Made by a program: the position numbers and the translations under genes
Shown: positions 47,184 to 58,153 of the stretch, one piece after another
Layout of the letters: the number at the start of each line of letters is the position of its first letter
How positions within the stretch are numbered: position 1 is the stretch's first letter
Notes under the pieces: model-generated
What the model saw: only the letters and a program-made list of their open reading frames with translations
Database searches by the model: none
Told to the model about the DNA's origin: nothing
From: Channallabes apus
Lineage: Eukaryota; Chordata; Actinopteri; Siluriformes; Clariidae
Assembly: GCA_030522415.1 (NCBI GenBank)
Contig: CM060105.1
Location: forward strand, 12,070,206-12,134,205
Reading direction: 5' to 3'
Length of the DNA: 64,000 nucleotides

Positions 47184-49199
47184 TCTGGTATTCAGACAAT
47201 GATCTAAGGCAAGTATTGAATCAATTAATGTCTGACACTTGTTGTAGATACAATAGGAGTGTGATTTACTCATACTTTAAGCAGACATTTTAATGAAGGA
47301 TACAAGATAATACTGGAATCACATCAGAATCGACCGATAATTGCTTATTTTTTTAAATCATCGGCATCGGACTGACGCTAAGATTTGCACTATATTTCGA
47401 GCGGATATCTGCTGTAGGGCTGAAACGATTATTCAATAACTCGAATAATTTGATTATGAAAAATGGCGTAAGCAATTTCTCTAAAATCGAAGCTTTGTGT
47501 AATTTATTTCACTCACTAGAATACGCGCGGCTTGAGTTTGACACAGACGCTTATTAATGATGCACCTTTTCAGTGCAGCGATCAAGACAAGATCCGATTT
47601 CTGTTTGTGAAAGTATTTGTGGGATATTCAGTGCAGAAAAATAGAATTACAGTAAAACAGCATAAATGACAGTTTTCACGATGTAAACACACATGCTGCG
47701 CGAGCGTGCACATGAGTGAGCACTGTTTATCGCAAAAATGCTACAGTTCCGTTAAATCTTCCCATTTATTACAGACAAAACTCAATTTACCTGATAACCA
47801 AGTACAATAACCAGCATTCTATTTATGATACAGGCGTTTATTCAGTTCTTCTGCCTTTATTCCAGAACACACATCCATCTTTCTGTGACGCGATTCCACA
47901 TGGCATGAGGTGATTGTGGGAAATTATCTTCCAGATAGAGCTGCAACTATCGATTCTTTTTGTAATCGATTATCCTAAAGATTTTTTAATCGATTAATCG
48001 AGTAACTGGATAATAAAACATTTGTGATAGTTTGATGTGTAATTGCGGACAATTATGAATTCAGCACATTTCTGACAAATCCTGACTTTTTTTTTAGCAT
48101 TAGGTCAAATAAAAGTACTGAAAGAATGATGTGCAAAAAGACAAAAGGAAAAATCGGTTTGCGTTTTTCCTCTTTAAGTCTTTTTAAAATAATTTTTCTG
48201 AAACGAAATTTCAAATTCCAAAAAGTACACAGACCTTGCTCACACCAAGGATTACTATCTGAGCAGAAACCGGCGTTTCGCCATCTATAGGATTAGCAAA
48301 CTCCTATCTGGACTAACAATTAAACTGGCACCATTACAAAATGGGAAATAGGAATCAATTTTGTGTCCTGTAAGAATCGATTTTGAATCTGAAGAGATAG
48401 AATCACGATTCTTTTGTCAATCGATTTTTTTGCACACCCCTAATTGTTATTGAAATCTGTGCATTCATATCAAATCCAAATGTATTTTGATATTATCCGG
48501 GCATTATAAGCGATTTCTTTATTTAAGTTTATTTTATTTTAAGTTTTGGTGATATTAGTTATGCTTATACTTATGTTAGCTTACTTAACATCCTCAAACC
48601 TAATAAAAATTCAGCTTGATAAATGTTTGACCATTTTTAACATCACTTGTTTTATCTTATGATTGATTTATACATTCTTTAATTTAAAGACAGTACAGTG
48701 AGGTATACAAAGAGAAGTGTACAATATGAACATTGGAGACATTTCAAGTCAGTGGTCAATCAATTTTGCATATCTGTTATTATTAGTCTTCGCCATGCCA
48801 ATAGATTAGAATGCCCAATTGTCGTACAAAGAAACTGCCAGCATATCGGCCTTTGGCTGTCTCTGACTTCAAAATATCCTCATCTAAAATCCCAGGTCAG
48901 TCAACCTCTACTATACCTTGTTACACAACTTCTGAAAAAAAATTATATATGACAATGAATAGGCGGGGTAAATATGGAACCTTTGCCATGATTTTTGGTT
49001 TAATCTTACCTGGCTTTTATTTAAAAATATTAATGGTAATTGATAATGGCCTTTATTGGTCAAATGGTGCATGTACTAAACAGGGATTTGGGAAACATGA
49101 TAAAAATACAGTACATAGTGATGTTGAAACATACCTGCTGGTCAAATTTTTCACCATGTCCTTCGGTGTAATCCCACCAATTGTCATGCACTTGTTAAA
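46776..49199 (-). CDS. DUF4806-domain gene, last three exons, in frame
   Basis: Exons on the minus strand: 49135-49199, 47012-47109, 46776-46882 (TAA). Donors GTATGT and GTAAGT, acceptors TTCAG, TCCAG and GACAG; phases 2 and 1 join exactly, giving 89 residues that start FNKCMTIGGITPKDMVKN and end KRKERLDTV. The pattern (conserved GG, two-helix body, MKGSRGDK turn, final helix) fits DUF4806, an uncharacterised domain often seen in repeat-associated animal genes. The 5' exons were not found; they may lie upstream, and the gypsy element at 50142-55295 may separate them. The transposase at 55465-56613 is on the same strand, so the two may be the genes of one transposon. Function unknown. Confidence 0.6.
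47184..49134. other. DUF4806 gene intron with hAT-like remnants
   Basis: Pieces of hAT-type MITEs: TAGGGCTGAAACGATTATTC at 47415, GAGCTGCAACTATCGATTC at about 47939, and a right end ATCGATTTTTTTGCACACCCC to about 48440. No paired ends could be matched. ORFs here (for example 48811-49203 plus) are shadows of the minus exon and intron. Confidence 0.45.
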
Positions 49200-49289
49200 C
49201 TGAAATCACATATAACAAAGCATTTAATGATACATGTTTTGTTACTGAATGTTGTGGGGTTCCTTCACAAATTATAAAAAAAAAATATA

Positions 49290-49754
49290 TACACTACCGT
49301 TCAAAAGTTTTAGAACACTTTCTAACTCCATGATGGTTCCTGATGTTTATTTCTTTCTACATTGTAAAGCTGAAGGCGTCCAAAAACTGCATGAATCTCC
49401 TTTGAACAGTTGGTATTGAGATGTTTCTGCTACTTCTGCTCTGTAAAGACTTCATAACGCCTCTAATCTGAGCTGCTGTTAATTGGTGATTTTTCAGGCT
49501 GATAACTCTAAATGAACTTCTCGTCTGCAGCAGAGGTAGGTTTTGGTCTCGTCCTCCTGGGACGGCCTTCATGAGAGACAGTTTCATTATGGTGCTTCAC
49601 GGATTTTGCAAATGCACTTGACACAATACTGTTCTTGCAGTAACTATTACAGAAAGGCCGACCTCTGTGTCTTAAAATAACAACTAACTGGTGTTTCTGT
49701 TGTTGTTACGTAATTACCTAATTCCATGTGTTATAAAACTTTTGAACGGTAGTA
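49290..49754 (-). mobile_element. Internally deleted Tc1 element
   Basis: Ends CACTACCGTTCAAAAGTTTT and AAAACTTTTGAACGGTAG are inverted with flanking TA (one end decayed by two bases). The minus strand keeps a transposase N-terminal piece with [14 protein letters not shown] and ISIPTVQRRF, the second helix-turn-helix of fish Tc1 transposases; the catalytic part is gone. Relatives are at 22003-22400 and 41800-41906. Confidence 0.85.
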
Positions 49755-50136
49755 TATTTAAAAACTAATACATTTGCACTAAAAATAAACACAAGTAAAG
49801 TGACTAAATAATTATTACTAAAGTATTTTTCTATTACTAGCACAGAGGTTAACTAGGTAATGAAGATCTCAGAATTATTAGAAATATGGAAACAGGCCTC
49901 ATTCCAACAAATGTAGTCACAAGATAAGCTTTGCAGCTGTGACTATAACGGCAATCATGTGAATAGATATGCTTAAATGTGCACCATGGGAATGTAATTT
50001 GTCAAGTAATAATGAACTGAACTAGTAAATGCATTAGATAATGGTGAATAAATATTCTTCAATAATTCAGATGATAAATCTTCAATAATTCATATACTAT
50101 AGTGACAGAATTAATCCACTGTTAATCCACATTGCA
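49755..50136. other. Non-coding stretch before the gypsy insertion
   Basis: Probably intron or upstream part of the DUF4806 transposon; nothing else recognised. Confidence 0.4.
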
Positions 50137-50141
50137 CCAGG

Positions 50142-50522
50142 TGTCAGATGGACTAACCTGAGGTGACCAGAAGACGTAGCTTTAGCGGTTAGCCCAATGT
50201 AGCGTGGAGGATAAACCCAAACGCGGAAAGAAGCGAGTAGGCAGGATCGCCACGCGATTTAGTTTAAGGACTCTCACAAAAACGGAGCAAGGGAAAAACA
50301 CAAATTTAACCCGCGTCCTAAAAATACACACACAATAGCAAAGACAACGGAACCAACATGTGAGTACTCACGGTTTGCTGAAACGATACCTGGAGCTGAC
50401 ATGGGCCGAACTCAATGACTGAGCGGTAAGCTATCGTTTGTTTACCTCCTTTATACTTCCTGGTTTTGCGCCCGTCTTACTTCCGGGTCCTAGTGCCGGG
50501 CGCAGATTGGGTGTGTATGACA
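50142..50522 (-). repeat. Gypsy 3' LTR
   Basis: 381 bp. The pol stop lies inside it (50477). A G-rich tract (AGGGGGGTAC on the minus strand, about 50523-50532) abuts it and is the likely polypurine tract. Confidence 0.95.
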
Positions 50523-53500
50523 GTACCCCCCTGTCCAGGACTGGCTCCTGACGGTCCTGGGGTGGAGGATACCCTGTGACGGTAGTCCCGAATTAGCTGA
50601 GGGTCGAGAATGAACCGGGCCGGGATCCAAGATCGCTCCTCGGGGCCATAGCCCTCCCAGTCCACCAGGTATTGCATACCTTTGCCCCGAGGGCGCGAAT
50701 CGAGGATTCGGCGCACGGTGTAGGCGGGACCGCCGTCGATGATCCGGGGAGGAGGAGCTGGGGGGGTGGGTGGAATCATTGGCGAGGTGATGAAGGGTTT
50801 GAATTGGGACAGGTGGAATACTGGGTGAATCCGGAGCGCCGCAGGCAGCTGGAGCCGGTAGGTGACAGGATTGATTTTGTGGGTGATGCGGTATGGTCCG
50901 ATGAACCTGGGGGAGAGCTTCTTGGACTCGGTGTGAAGGTGGAGGTTTTTTGAGGAAAGCCATACCTTGTCACCTACGTGGTACAGTCGTCCCGGGGGAT
51001 GTCGACGGCGGTGTTGGTGGGTGTAACGGATGTTAGCACGTTGAATGGCCCGGTTGGTCGTGATCCAGAGCCGCCGACATCTGCGGACCAACTGTTGGGC
51101 CGACGGTACATCAACCTCCGGTTCAGGGTGGTTGAACACGGAAGGTTGGAAACCGTGACATACCTCAAATGGACTTAGGTTGGTGGCTGAGGAGATGTGG
51201 AGGTTATGTGATAACTCAGCCCAGATGAGGTAGCGGGCCCAGGAGCGCTGCCGGTCTGCTACGAAACATCTCAGATAGCGCTCCAGTTGTTGGTTGGTCC
51301 GCTCCGTCTGACCGTTAGTCTGTGGGTGGTATCCGGAGGACAGACTGCAGGTGGAGTCGATCAGACGGCAGAAGGCCTTCCAGAACCGGGCTGTGAACTG
51401 GGGCCCTCTGTCCGAGACGATGTCCTTGGGGAACCCATGCAGACGGACTACGTGCTCTAATATCAACTCTGCTGTCTCCTTAGCTGACGGGAGTCCGGCG
51501 AGAGCCACCAGATGCACGGTTTTAGAGAACCGATCCACGATTGTGAGGATGGTGTCCTTTCCTTCGGAGGCCGGCAGGCCCGTGATGAAGTCGACGGCGA
51601 TGTGCGTCCAGGGCCGTCGAGGAACTGGGAGTGGTTGTAGTTCTCCCGGAGTTGGTTGATTGGAGCTTTTGGCCCTGGCGCACACGGGGCATGCCTGAAC
51701 GAACTCTCGGACGTCCCTCGTCATGGACGGCCACCAGAAGTCGCGCTGAAGAAATTGGAGGGATCGTCGGGTGCCCGGATGTCCTGAGATGGGTGATGAG
51801 TGCCCCCATTGGAGGACCTCGGGTCTAATCACCTCGGGCACGAAGAGTCGTCCAGGTGGCACACCTGCCGGTTCGGTCTCTGTACCTTGTGCCTGGCGGA
51901 CTCTCGTTTCCAGGTCCAGTTGGAGGGGGGCGATGATCCTGGTGGAGGGAAGAACCGACGCGGGGTCCGTCCGGGGGAGATCCACCTCTAGTTGTCGTGA
52001 GAGGGCGTCTGCTTTGGTGTTTTTGGACCCCGGGCGGTATGAGAGGTGAAAGTTATAATTTTCAAAAAAGAGGGCCCACCGTGCCTGTCGTGGGTTTAGT
52101 TGCTTTATTGTCTTTATGGTGATGAGATTTTGATGGTCTGTCCAGATTATGAATGGCTCGCTGACGCCCTGGAGCCAGTGACGCCATTCCTCCAGAGCCC
52201 ACTTTATGGCCAACAGCTCGCGGTCCCCTACCCCGTATCGCTGCTGAGTGGGATTGAATTTTCTGGAGAAAAAGCTACATGGGTGTAGCTTTTGATCTGG
52301 ACCTTGTTGCGAGAGGATAGCTCCAGCGCCCACATCTGAAGCATCCACCTCTACAACGAATGGTTGACTGGCATCTGGATGGTGGAGAATCGGTGCAGTG
52401 GTGAAACGGTGACACAGTGACCGGAAGGCAGAGATGGCGGCCGGGTTGAGGTGAAATGGAAGGGGTGAAGGACGTGTCAGGGCGGTTAGGGGGGCGGCAA
52501 CTGTACTGTAGCCCCGGATAAAGCGACGATAGAAATTCGCAAACCCGAGAAACCGTTGAAGCTGCTTAAGGGTCTTGGGTAGGGGCCAATGACGCACAAC
52601 CTCTAGCTTCTGCGGGTCCATGGCCACACCCTGGGGCGAGATGACAAAACCCAGGAACGTGGTGGAGCGCTCGTGAAAAGCGCACTTTTCCAACTTACAG
52701 TACAGTTGGTGGGCGAGTAATCTCTTGAGAACCGCTCTGACGTGCTGGGTGTGTTCTTCCATAGTTCTTGAGTAGATTAAAATATCATCCAGGTAGGCGA
52801 ATGCCCACCGGCCGAGCATGTCACGAAGGACATCGTTGATTAGATGTTGGAATGCGGCGGGGGCATTGCACAGTCCAAATGGCATGACAAGGGTTTCGTA
52901 ATGTCCGGTGGGTGTAATGAAGGCCGTCTTCCACTCATCGCCCTCTCTGATGCGCACCAAGTTGTAGGCGCTCCGGAGGTCCAACTTCGTAAAAATGGTG
53001 GCGCCAGAGAGGGCGTCCAGGGCTGAGTTGGTAAGAGGCAGAGGATGTCGGTTTTTGACGGTGATGTTGTTGAGCCCCCGATAGTCGACACAGGGGCGAA
53101 GTTCGCCTCCTTTTTTCTTCACGAAGAAGAACCCCGCGGCAGCAGGTGAGGAGGATGGTCTGATGGTGCCTTGGCGCAGGGCGTTGGTGACGTATTCCTC
53201 CATCACCTTAGTCTCGGTGGAGGTGAGCGAATAGAGGTGGCCGCGGGGTGGAACCATACCAGGTTGGAGGTCAATAGCGAGGTCGTAGGGGCGATGAGGA
53301 GGAAGATGGGTAGCCCGTCGTTTACAGAAGACCTCCGCCAGGTCTCGATATGGTTCGGGGACAGCGTTGGTGTCGACGTCGGGGGCCTCGGACTCCCTAG
53401 AGCACGTCCCAGCCGCTGCCCGTAGGCATAGTTCGTTGCAGGTCGCACCCCACTGGAGGATCCGGTTTTGGGTCCAGGAGATTAGAGGGTCATGCTGAAG

Positions 53501-53929
53501 CAGCCAGGGATGACCAAGGATGATGGGTGGTGATGAGATGGAGGTGACGAAAAATTTTAACTGTTCATGGTGTTGGTTGATGGAGACGGTGATGGGTTCG
53601 GTTCGGGTGCTGATTGGGCTGGTGGAGAGGGGGCGACCGTCGACAGATGTGATGCGAACGGGCTGGGATAACGCCTCGAGTTTTACCCCCAGTTTTTTGG
53701 CGTATGAAGAGTCAATGAAGTTACCTGCTGCCCCGGAGTCGATGAACGCAGCACTTCGGACTCGTTTGTGGCCAACCTGGAGGTTTACCTGAACCGTGAG
53801 ACGGGAGGAGTTGGTGGTGATGGCGGAGAGACGAAGGTGACCCGGCGAGTATCTCTCTCCTCTCACCGGGCCTGGGCGTTTCCCGGTCTGTGAGGACAGG
53901 TTGCCCGGTGATGTGTAGCTGACCCGCAA
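50477..53929 (-). CDS. pol: Gypsy Pol: protease, RT, RNase H, integrase, chromodomain
   Basis: 1150 codons open, entered by frameshift near 53878 and not from its own start. Residues counted from 53929: protease FIDSGAAG at about 62-69; reverse transcriptase about 230-430 with YLDD at about 378; RNase H about 510-620 (ending in the WTDHQNL block); integrase with a zinc region ending CPVC at about 746, catalytic VDFITG at about 780, VSDRGPQF at about 840 and the following NGQTERTNQ Glu block; chromodomain about 1067-1115 ([18 protein letters not shown]). The enzymes copy and insert the element; the chromodomain guides integration to chromatin marks in related elements. The stop falls inside the 3' LTR. 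No disruptive change is visible. Confidence 0.97.
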   Translation of the reverse strand: MRVSYTSPGNLSSQTGKRPGPVRGERYSPGHLRLSAITTNSSRLTVQVNLQVGHKRVRSAAFIDSGAAGNFIDSSYAKKLGVKLEALSQPVRITSVDGRPLSTSPISTRTEPITVSINQHHEQLKFFVTSISSPPIILGHPWLLQHDPLISWTQNRILQWGATCNELCLRAAAGTCSRESEAPDVDTNAVPEPYRDLAEVFCKRRATHLPPHRPYDLAIDLQPGMVPPRGHLYSLTSTETKVMEEYVTNALRQGTIRPSSSPAAAGFFFVKKKGGELRPCVDYRGLNNITVKNRHPLPLTNSALDALSGATIFTKLDLRSAYNLVRIREGDEWKTAFITPTGHYETLVMPFGLCNAPAAFQHLINDVLRDMLGRWAFAYLDDILIYSRTMEEHTQHVRAVLKRLLAHQLYCKLEKCAFHERSTTFLGFVISPQGVAMDPQKLEVVRHWPLPKTLKQLQRFLGFANFYRRFIRGYSTVAAPLTALTRPSPLPFHLNPAAISAFRSLCHRFTTAPILHHPDASQPFVVEVDASDVGAGAILSQQGPDQKLHPCSFFSRKFNPTQQRYGVGDRELLAIKWALEEWRHWLQGVSEPFIIWTDHQNLITIKTIKQLNPRQARWALFFENYNFHLSYRPGSKNTKADALSRQLEVDLPRTDPASVLPSTRIIAPLQLDLETRVRQAQGTETEPAGVPPGRLFVPEVIRPEVLQWGHSSPISGHPGTRRSLQFLQRDFWWPSMTRDVREFVQACPVCARAKSSNQPTPGELQPLPVPRRPWTHIAVDFITGLPASEGKDTILTIVDRFSKTVHLVALAGLPSAKETAELILEHVVRLHGFPKDIVSDRGPQFTARFWKAFCRLIDSTCSLSSGYHPQTNGQTERTNQQLERYLRCFVADRQRSWARYLIWAELSHNLHISSATNLSPFEVCHGFQPSVFNHPEPEVDVPSAQQLVRRCRRLWITTNRAIQRANIRYTHQHRRRHPPGRLYHVGDKVWLSSKNLHLHTESKKLSPRFIGPYRITHKINPVTYRLQLPAALRIHPVFHLSQFKPFITSPMIPPTPPAPPPRIIDGGPAYTVRRILDSRPRGKGMQYLVDWEGYGPEERSWIPARFILDPQLIRDYRHRVSSTPGPSGASPGQGGTVIHTQSAPGTRTRK
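53841..53884 (-). promoter_or_regulatory. Predicted -1 ribosomal frameshift signal (gag-pol)
   Basis: The heptamer GGGAAAC (53878-53884, minus) is read in gag as G-GGA-AAC, the correct phase. Seven bases on, CCCGGTGAG (53862-53870) can pair with CTCGCCGGG (53841-53849) to make a 9-bp stem with one G-T pair and a 12-base loop. The pol frame is -1 to gag and the ORFs overlap here. The mammalian sushi-derived gene PEG10 uses the same heptamer. Confidence 0.85.
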
Positions 53930-54912
53930 TAGGCACAGAGCCCCTCACGGAAGCGTCTCTCCCGTTCTGCAGCGGTCAAGGAGGCGCGTCCTAGTTGCAT
54001 GGGTTCCCCGGCTCCGGTGTCAACCACGGCAGGAGGTGGAGAACCGACATATCCCGGGGTGGTGTAGGTGACGGAGTCTGCGGGACGTGGAGTGGTGACG
54101 GTGAAGACGGGTGCAGGTCGTGACGTAGTGACGGCGAAGGTGGATGCAGGTGGCAGGGTGCGAGGGGCTGGCCTCGGACGAGAGAGGAGGCGCTGGTCGA
54201 TCCGGAGAGCTAATTGGATCAGGCCCTCTAGGGTCGCAGGAAGCTCTCGCCCGGCTAGTTCGTCCTTGATTCGCGAAGCCAGTCCCTCGTAGTAGGATGT
54301 CCGGAGCGCTGCGTCGCCCCACGTGGTTTGAACGGCGAGAGTTCGAAATTCGGCCGTATAGCGGCTCACGGGCAATCCTCCCTGCCTCAGATGATAAAGC
54401 CTGGTGTCGGTCTCCACCTCGCCCGCTGGGTGTTCAAAGGTGAGTTTGAGTTGGTGGGTGAACTCATTGTAAGAGTGGGCGGTGTCCGTATCTGCCTGTA
54501 GAACTGCCGTGGCCCACTCAGCTGCCTGCCCTTTTAGCAACGAGACGAGAAGAGCAATGCGAAGGCGATCGGTGGAGTACTTGGTGGCATTGAACTCAAA
54601 CACCAGATCGAGAGCTGTCAGAAAAACGCTGCACTTCCCGTCCGTGCCATTCCACTTCTCTGGGAGAGAAAGAAAAACATCAGAAGGAGGGGGGGGGGGA
54701 TGATGCGGCGCCGCGGCCCCCGCGGCGTGCGATCGAGCAGTGACGCCATCAACAGCTGCGCGGAGATCCGTATTCTCCCGCCGGAGCTCAGCGACCTCGC
54801 GGCGGAGAGAAGCGAGATCCCCGGTTAGCTGATTAATTAGCGCCGCATGCTGATCTACAACGTCGCAGAGACTCGCATAATCCGCTGGGTTTACCGCGGT
54901 GGGCTCAGTCAT
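53863..54912 (-). CDS. gag: Gypsy Gag with CCHC zinc knuckle
   Basis: 349 aa from the ATG at 54912. Coiled-coil N-terminus ([20 protein letters not shown]), a retrotransposon gag core with [13 protein letters not shown] and [10 protein letters not shown], a proline-rich linker, and a zinc knuckle [14 protein letters not shown] (C-x2-C-x4-H-x4-C) near the end. It packages the RNA. The stop at 53863-53865 lies shortly after a slippery heptamer. Confidence 0.95.
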   Translation of the reverse strand: MTEPTAVNPADYASLCDVVDQHAALINQLTGDLASLRREVAELRRENTDLRAAVDGVTARSHAAGAAAPHHPPPPPSDVFLSLPEKWNGTDGKCSVFLTALDLVFEFNATKYSTDRLRIALLVSLLKGQAAEWATAVLQADTDTAHSYNEFTHQLKLTFEHPAGEVETDTRLYHLRQGGLPVSRYTAEFRTLAVQTTWGDAALRTSYYEGLASRIKDELAGRELPATLEGLIQLALRIDQRLLSRPRPAPRTLPPASTFAVTTSRPAPVFTVTTPRPADSVTYTTPGYVGSPPPAVVDTGAGEPMQLGRASLTAAERERRFREGLCAYCGSATHHRATCPHRPGNAQAR

Positions 54913-54914
54913 TC
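54905..54914 (-). promoter_or_regulatory. Putative self-primer binding site
   Basis: Directly inside the 5' LTR the minus strand reads GAATGACTGAG. No TGG, as expected for tRNA priming, is present. AATGACTGAG is exactly complementary to CTCAGTCATT in the LTR, as in self-priming elements of the Tf1/sushi group. The site overlaps the gag ATG. Confidence 0.6.
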
Positions 54915-55295
54915 TGTCAGATGGACTAACCTGAGGTGACCAGAAGACGTAGCTTTAGCGGTTAGCCCAATGTAGTGTGGAGGATAAACCCAAACGCGGA
55001 AAGAAGCGAGTAGGCAGGATCGCCACGCGATTTAGTTTAAGGACTCTCACAAAAACGGAGCAAGGGAAAAACACAAATTTAACCCGCGTCCTAAAAATAC
55101 ACACACAATAGCAAAGACAACGGAACCAACATGTGAGTACTCACGGTTTGCTGAAACGATACCTGGAGCTGACATGGGCCGAACTCAATGACTGAGCGGT
55201 AAGCTATCGTTTGTTTACCTCCTTTATACTTCCTGGTTTTGCGCCCGTCTTACTTCCGGGTCCTAGTGCCGGGCGCAGATTGGGTGTGTATGACA
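54915..55295 (-). repeat. Gypsy 5' LTR
   Basis: 381 bp, one visible difference from the 3' LTR. It contains a TATA box and a predicted start site (see next entries); gag begins 3 bases beyond its end. Confidence 0.95.
55187..55228 (-). promoter_or_regulatory. Predicted gypsy promoter: TATA box and start site
   Basis: On the minus strand TATAAA lies at about 55223-55228, 32 bases before CTCAGTCATT (55196 down to 55187). The distance fits a TATA-driven start at 55196. The same ten bases are complementary to the site just after the LTR, which independently suggests they are the RNA 5' end. Confidence 0.6.
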
Positions 55296-55300
55296 CCAGG

Positions 55301-55464
55301 TACCTATTTTCAACAGCTGATGTGATTTGCTGATCTTCATAGAGTAAAAATTAGACTTTTGTCTTACCCATTTCTCTCTGGTTAGAAAACATTAAGATAT
55401 TTTCTACTTCTAAATTCTTTCCTAGTAAAAATTTGGACAAAAAGGAATATCAGCAGTTACCGTT
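55301..55464. other. Spacer between gypsy and transposase
   Basis: Short AT-rich stretch, 3' flank of the minus-strand transposase; a possible donor CTTACC sits at about 55364. Confidence 0.4.
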
Positions 55465-56613
55465 TCAATAGTGTTCATCACCATGTAACAGGGGCAGCAA
55501 CACATGTCCATTCCGATACGGAAGACAGACCACCTTTCTCGTCAACTGTGCTATGCAAAAATATTTTCTTTTTCTTCTTATGTTTTCATGAAGGTAAACA
55601 ATGTTGAACATACTCGATCTGCAAGGATGGCTGAAAAAATCCTCAGTATCTTCTTGTCTTACTATGTCACAAACATAGCATCCATCATCTCTTTTTTCTT
55701 GAATTAAAGCAAAGTCACCACTCTCAGTTAAGAAACAGCTGTCTCTTTTCCTTGTTGAGATGAACCTGAAGTGTGTATTTTGCTGATGGCACAAGGCACC
55801 CACTTCTTCAGCCTCAGCTAGCCTTTTTGCCACCTGTGCTATTGGGTTTTGGGAATTCTTAACCAATTTCTTAATACTCTGCAAATGGTTTTCAAATGGA
55901 AACTCGCATATATCATTCAATGAGCAGCTGTGATTTTCTACATCATCAGCTAAATGGATTAATGAATGTACATTGTAGACAATGAAGCTTTCTCCATAAA
56001 ATTCTCTGCTACTCTTCACAAAGTAATTTAGAAGTTTATCTGCATACCTCAAGAAATGATTACGCTTTGTACTGTCTTCATCCAAAAGGATTGACATAGC
56101 CACAGTTAGTGTTAGGAAGTGCTTGTAGGTGTTTTTTGGAAGTACATTCCTCAGAACAACAGGACCAGTATACAAGAGAAATTGCCGGAATTCAGTGGCC
56201 TTCCATCTGTCCAGGTCATCCAATGATTGTGGCTGCCTAGCAAACTCAAAAGGCAGCTTTTGTGACAAATCCTTCAAATTCTTAGATATAATGTCAAGTT
56301 GCTGTTTGGACAACTTACAAGATCTAGGCCCATTTTTCCACAACAACAGAATTCTTCTGACCACTCCAAGGCAAACCAAGTGCATGTAATCCAAAGAAAA
56401 TCCTTTTATGCAAAGTATATCAGCATCAATCAGTGGCGATTTTGCAATCTGATGTGTTTCTCCATATGCCACCTGGCTAAAAGCTTCATCTGTTCTTTTT
56501 GGCAATGGTTGTGGAGTGTACAAAATGATTATTTTGTTCCAAGAGCCTTTCACTACACATCTTTCACATGAATGATAACCTGTATGTCCTTTGATGCACT
56601 TCAAAAATGACAA
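55465..56613 (-). CDS. tnp2/DUF4218-like transposase, C-terminal two thirds
   Basis: 382 codons open to the stop. Landmarks: zinc-type C-x2-C (SCERC, residues 16-19), DYMHLVCLGVV with a D-x2-H pair at 75-78, and a C-terminal YNVHSLIHLADDV then FPFENHL (Glu 241), as in DUF4218 of CACTA/EnSpm-type (CMC) transposases. The N-terminal part with the first catalytic Asp is missing: an in-frame stop lies just upstream of 56613 and a different repeat begins at about 56632. It is therefore a truncated gene. On the same strand as the DUF4806 exons (46776-49199), from which the gypsy element now separates it. I infer one two-gene transposon. Confidence 0.7.
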   Translation of the reverse strand: MSFLKCIKGHTGYHSCERCVVKGSWNKIIILYTPQPLPKRTDEAFSQVAYGETHQIAKSPLIDADILCIKGFSLDYMHLVCLGVVRRILLLWKNGPRSCKLSKQQLDIISKNLKDLSQKLPFEFARQPQSLDDLDRWKATEFRQFLLYTGPVVLRNVLPKNTYKHFLTLTVAMSILLDEDSTKRNHFLRYADKLLNYFVKSSREFYGESFIVYNVHSLIHLADDVENHSCSLNDICEFPFENHLQSIKKLVKNSQNPIAQVAKRLAEAEEVGALCHQQNTHFRFISTRKRDSCFLTESGDFALIQEKRDDGCYVCDIVRQEDTEDFFSHPCRSSMFNIVYLHENIRRKRKYFCIAQLTRKVVCLPYRNGHVLLPLLHGDEHY

Positions 56614-57426
56614 GTAAAATGGTCACTTTATAGTAGGGGTGGGTATTGGCAAGGAACTCATGATATGATAGTATCCCGATACATGGGACACAATATTATA
56701 TCACGATATATTACTGATACTACAGTTCACTGAAAATGTAAACACAGAACAATGCACGTTGCTCTGTACAACCTGAGTGGTTGAATTACATTATGCAATC
56801 ACAAAACGGTTAATTATTTATGAATTCTCAAATTTTCTGTTCTCTGATTTTCTTATCACAGATTTACAATTAGGACTGTATGTGCAATTGCAATGGTAAA
56901 TATTCTATAGTTATACCCAAATAAACAAGAATGTACTGTATATGCAATTCTGAGTCAATATAATATAAACACTGCTTTATTCCATCAGTGTGCACCAGGG
57001 CTTTGGACAATATAGTGAGATGTTTAATGTGAATGATTGTCACATTTATGTAAAAGCATACAAAATGTGCATTCATGTTTGAACTGATACCACAAATTAA
57101 ACTAAATGAATAATACAGTATAACAATGAATGTGAAGGACAGCAAAGGAAGAACCTTTACTCTTAAGGTTTCCTAGGAAATTGTAGAAAGAATGAAAACT
57201 GGTAAGTAAACGGAATAACTGGAATAAATACAAGTTAGTAATGATTTGTGTGATAGTTTTGAGTATTTCCTCAGATGCAAAGTTCCTCTCTGATGTCTTG
57301 GCAAAAGTTACAGCCGTTGACACAAAAACAAGGTAAACACTTGTGATGAACAAACACATACTGGACACATAAGTGACAACTAAATGTTCAGCTTTCTCTC
57401 TAAACAGCTCCTATCAGTGATCTAGC
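56614..57426. other. Repeat remnant and non-coding stretch
   Basis: About 56632 onward begins TAGTAGGGGTGGGTATTGGC, a hAT-type element end; its partner end was not found. The minus ORFs at 56870-57145 and 57102-57368 have no recognisable family. Confidence 0.4.
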
Positions 57427-57960
57427 TTGTGCTGCAGTGTTTCCCCCCAACCTCCTTCTCCATGTCCCTCTACATCCACTGAGTCACCTGTACCCCTAAA
57501 TCTCAGTTTGGTAAAACCACAAACCAGTACGTGCCCTGTGCAACAGACACCCATTAGCCAGGACCTACCGACTACCACCCTAAAAACCGATGAAGTGGGT
57601 GGTAACCCTTCAGAAGCCACAAACCCATCCTCCGTCCAGATAGACTGCCCTGAATCACAAGGTATGGCACCTAAGACTGCCAGATGCATGTGTTTGCAGT
57701 GGGAAAAAACTTCTTCTTTTTTCAGAAATCACACACAAAATGACGTTGCTACTTTTGGACCTTACAAAAACTTATCAGCAACTCTACTTCCGCAACAAAA
57801 CTGCTTTTTATAAAAAGCTACAAACTACTTTTTCACAAAAAGGATACACCTTGTCAAGTGAAAAAATTAGAAAAAAGTTAACCAACATGTTAACTACTTA
57901 CAAAAGAGTTAAGGATGGCCACCGTGCAACTGGGGAGGGAAAGCAAACCTGGGAGTACTA
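57427..57960 (+). pseudogene. Myb/SANT-like DNA-binding gene, broken by a transposon
   Basis: A Pro/Thr/Ser-rich frame (57427 to about 57700) is followed in another frame by a Myb/SANT-like domain: LLLLDLTKTYQQ, FYKKLQTTFSQKGY, EKIRKKLTNMLTTYKRVKD, TWEYY. The change of frame can be explained by AG acceptors at 57700 or 57725, though the implied intron from the GTATGG at 57661 would be far too short. At 57960 the ORF runs straight into an ACCCAGC-type element. It may be the DNA-binding subunit or first exon of the transposon gene that resumes at 59755. Weakly supported as a working gene. Confidence 0.5.
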
Positions 57961-58153
57961 CACTCTAAAAAATGCTGGGTAGTTTTTTCTACCCAAACGC
58001 TGGGTTGCCGCTGTTGGGTCATTTTTCTGGGTTATTTACAGAGAGTTGGGTAGTTTTTGTGTAACCCAGCTGCTGGGTTAAAGTTTGCTTGGCCCCTCCC
58101 CCAAAGTTCACCGGTGGATTCAGCGGCTGTGACTCAGCTTCGTGTCTCTTGAG

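Larger units (their letters stand above)
50137..55300 (-). mobile_element. Young sushi-type Ty3/gypsy chromovirus LTR retrotransposon
   Basis: Two 381-bp LTRs (50142-50522, 54915-55295) start TGTCA and end TGACA, and differ at one position I can see (C or T in TGTAG-C/T-GTGG). The 5-bp duplication CCAGG is at 50137-50141 and 55296-55300. Transcribed on the minus strand: gag (54912-53863), then pol (protease, RT, RNase H, integrase, chromodomain). Both ORFs are open. The -1 frameshift at the gag-pol overlap, the chromodomain and the apparent self-priming site agree with the Tf1/sushi group. This is an LTR retrotransposon with no envelope gene. Confidence 0.97.

Noticed and set aside
48811..49203. 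130-codon plus ORF
   Set aside because: It overlaps the DUF4806 exon in antisense and shows no domain.
50490..54703. Many ORFs on both strands in the gypsy element
   Set aside because: High-GC shadows of gag and pol; none has a family likeness.
54890..54914. tRNA primer-binding site for the gypsy element
   Set aside because: No TGG or tRNA-complement follows the LTR; self-complementarity explains the site better.
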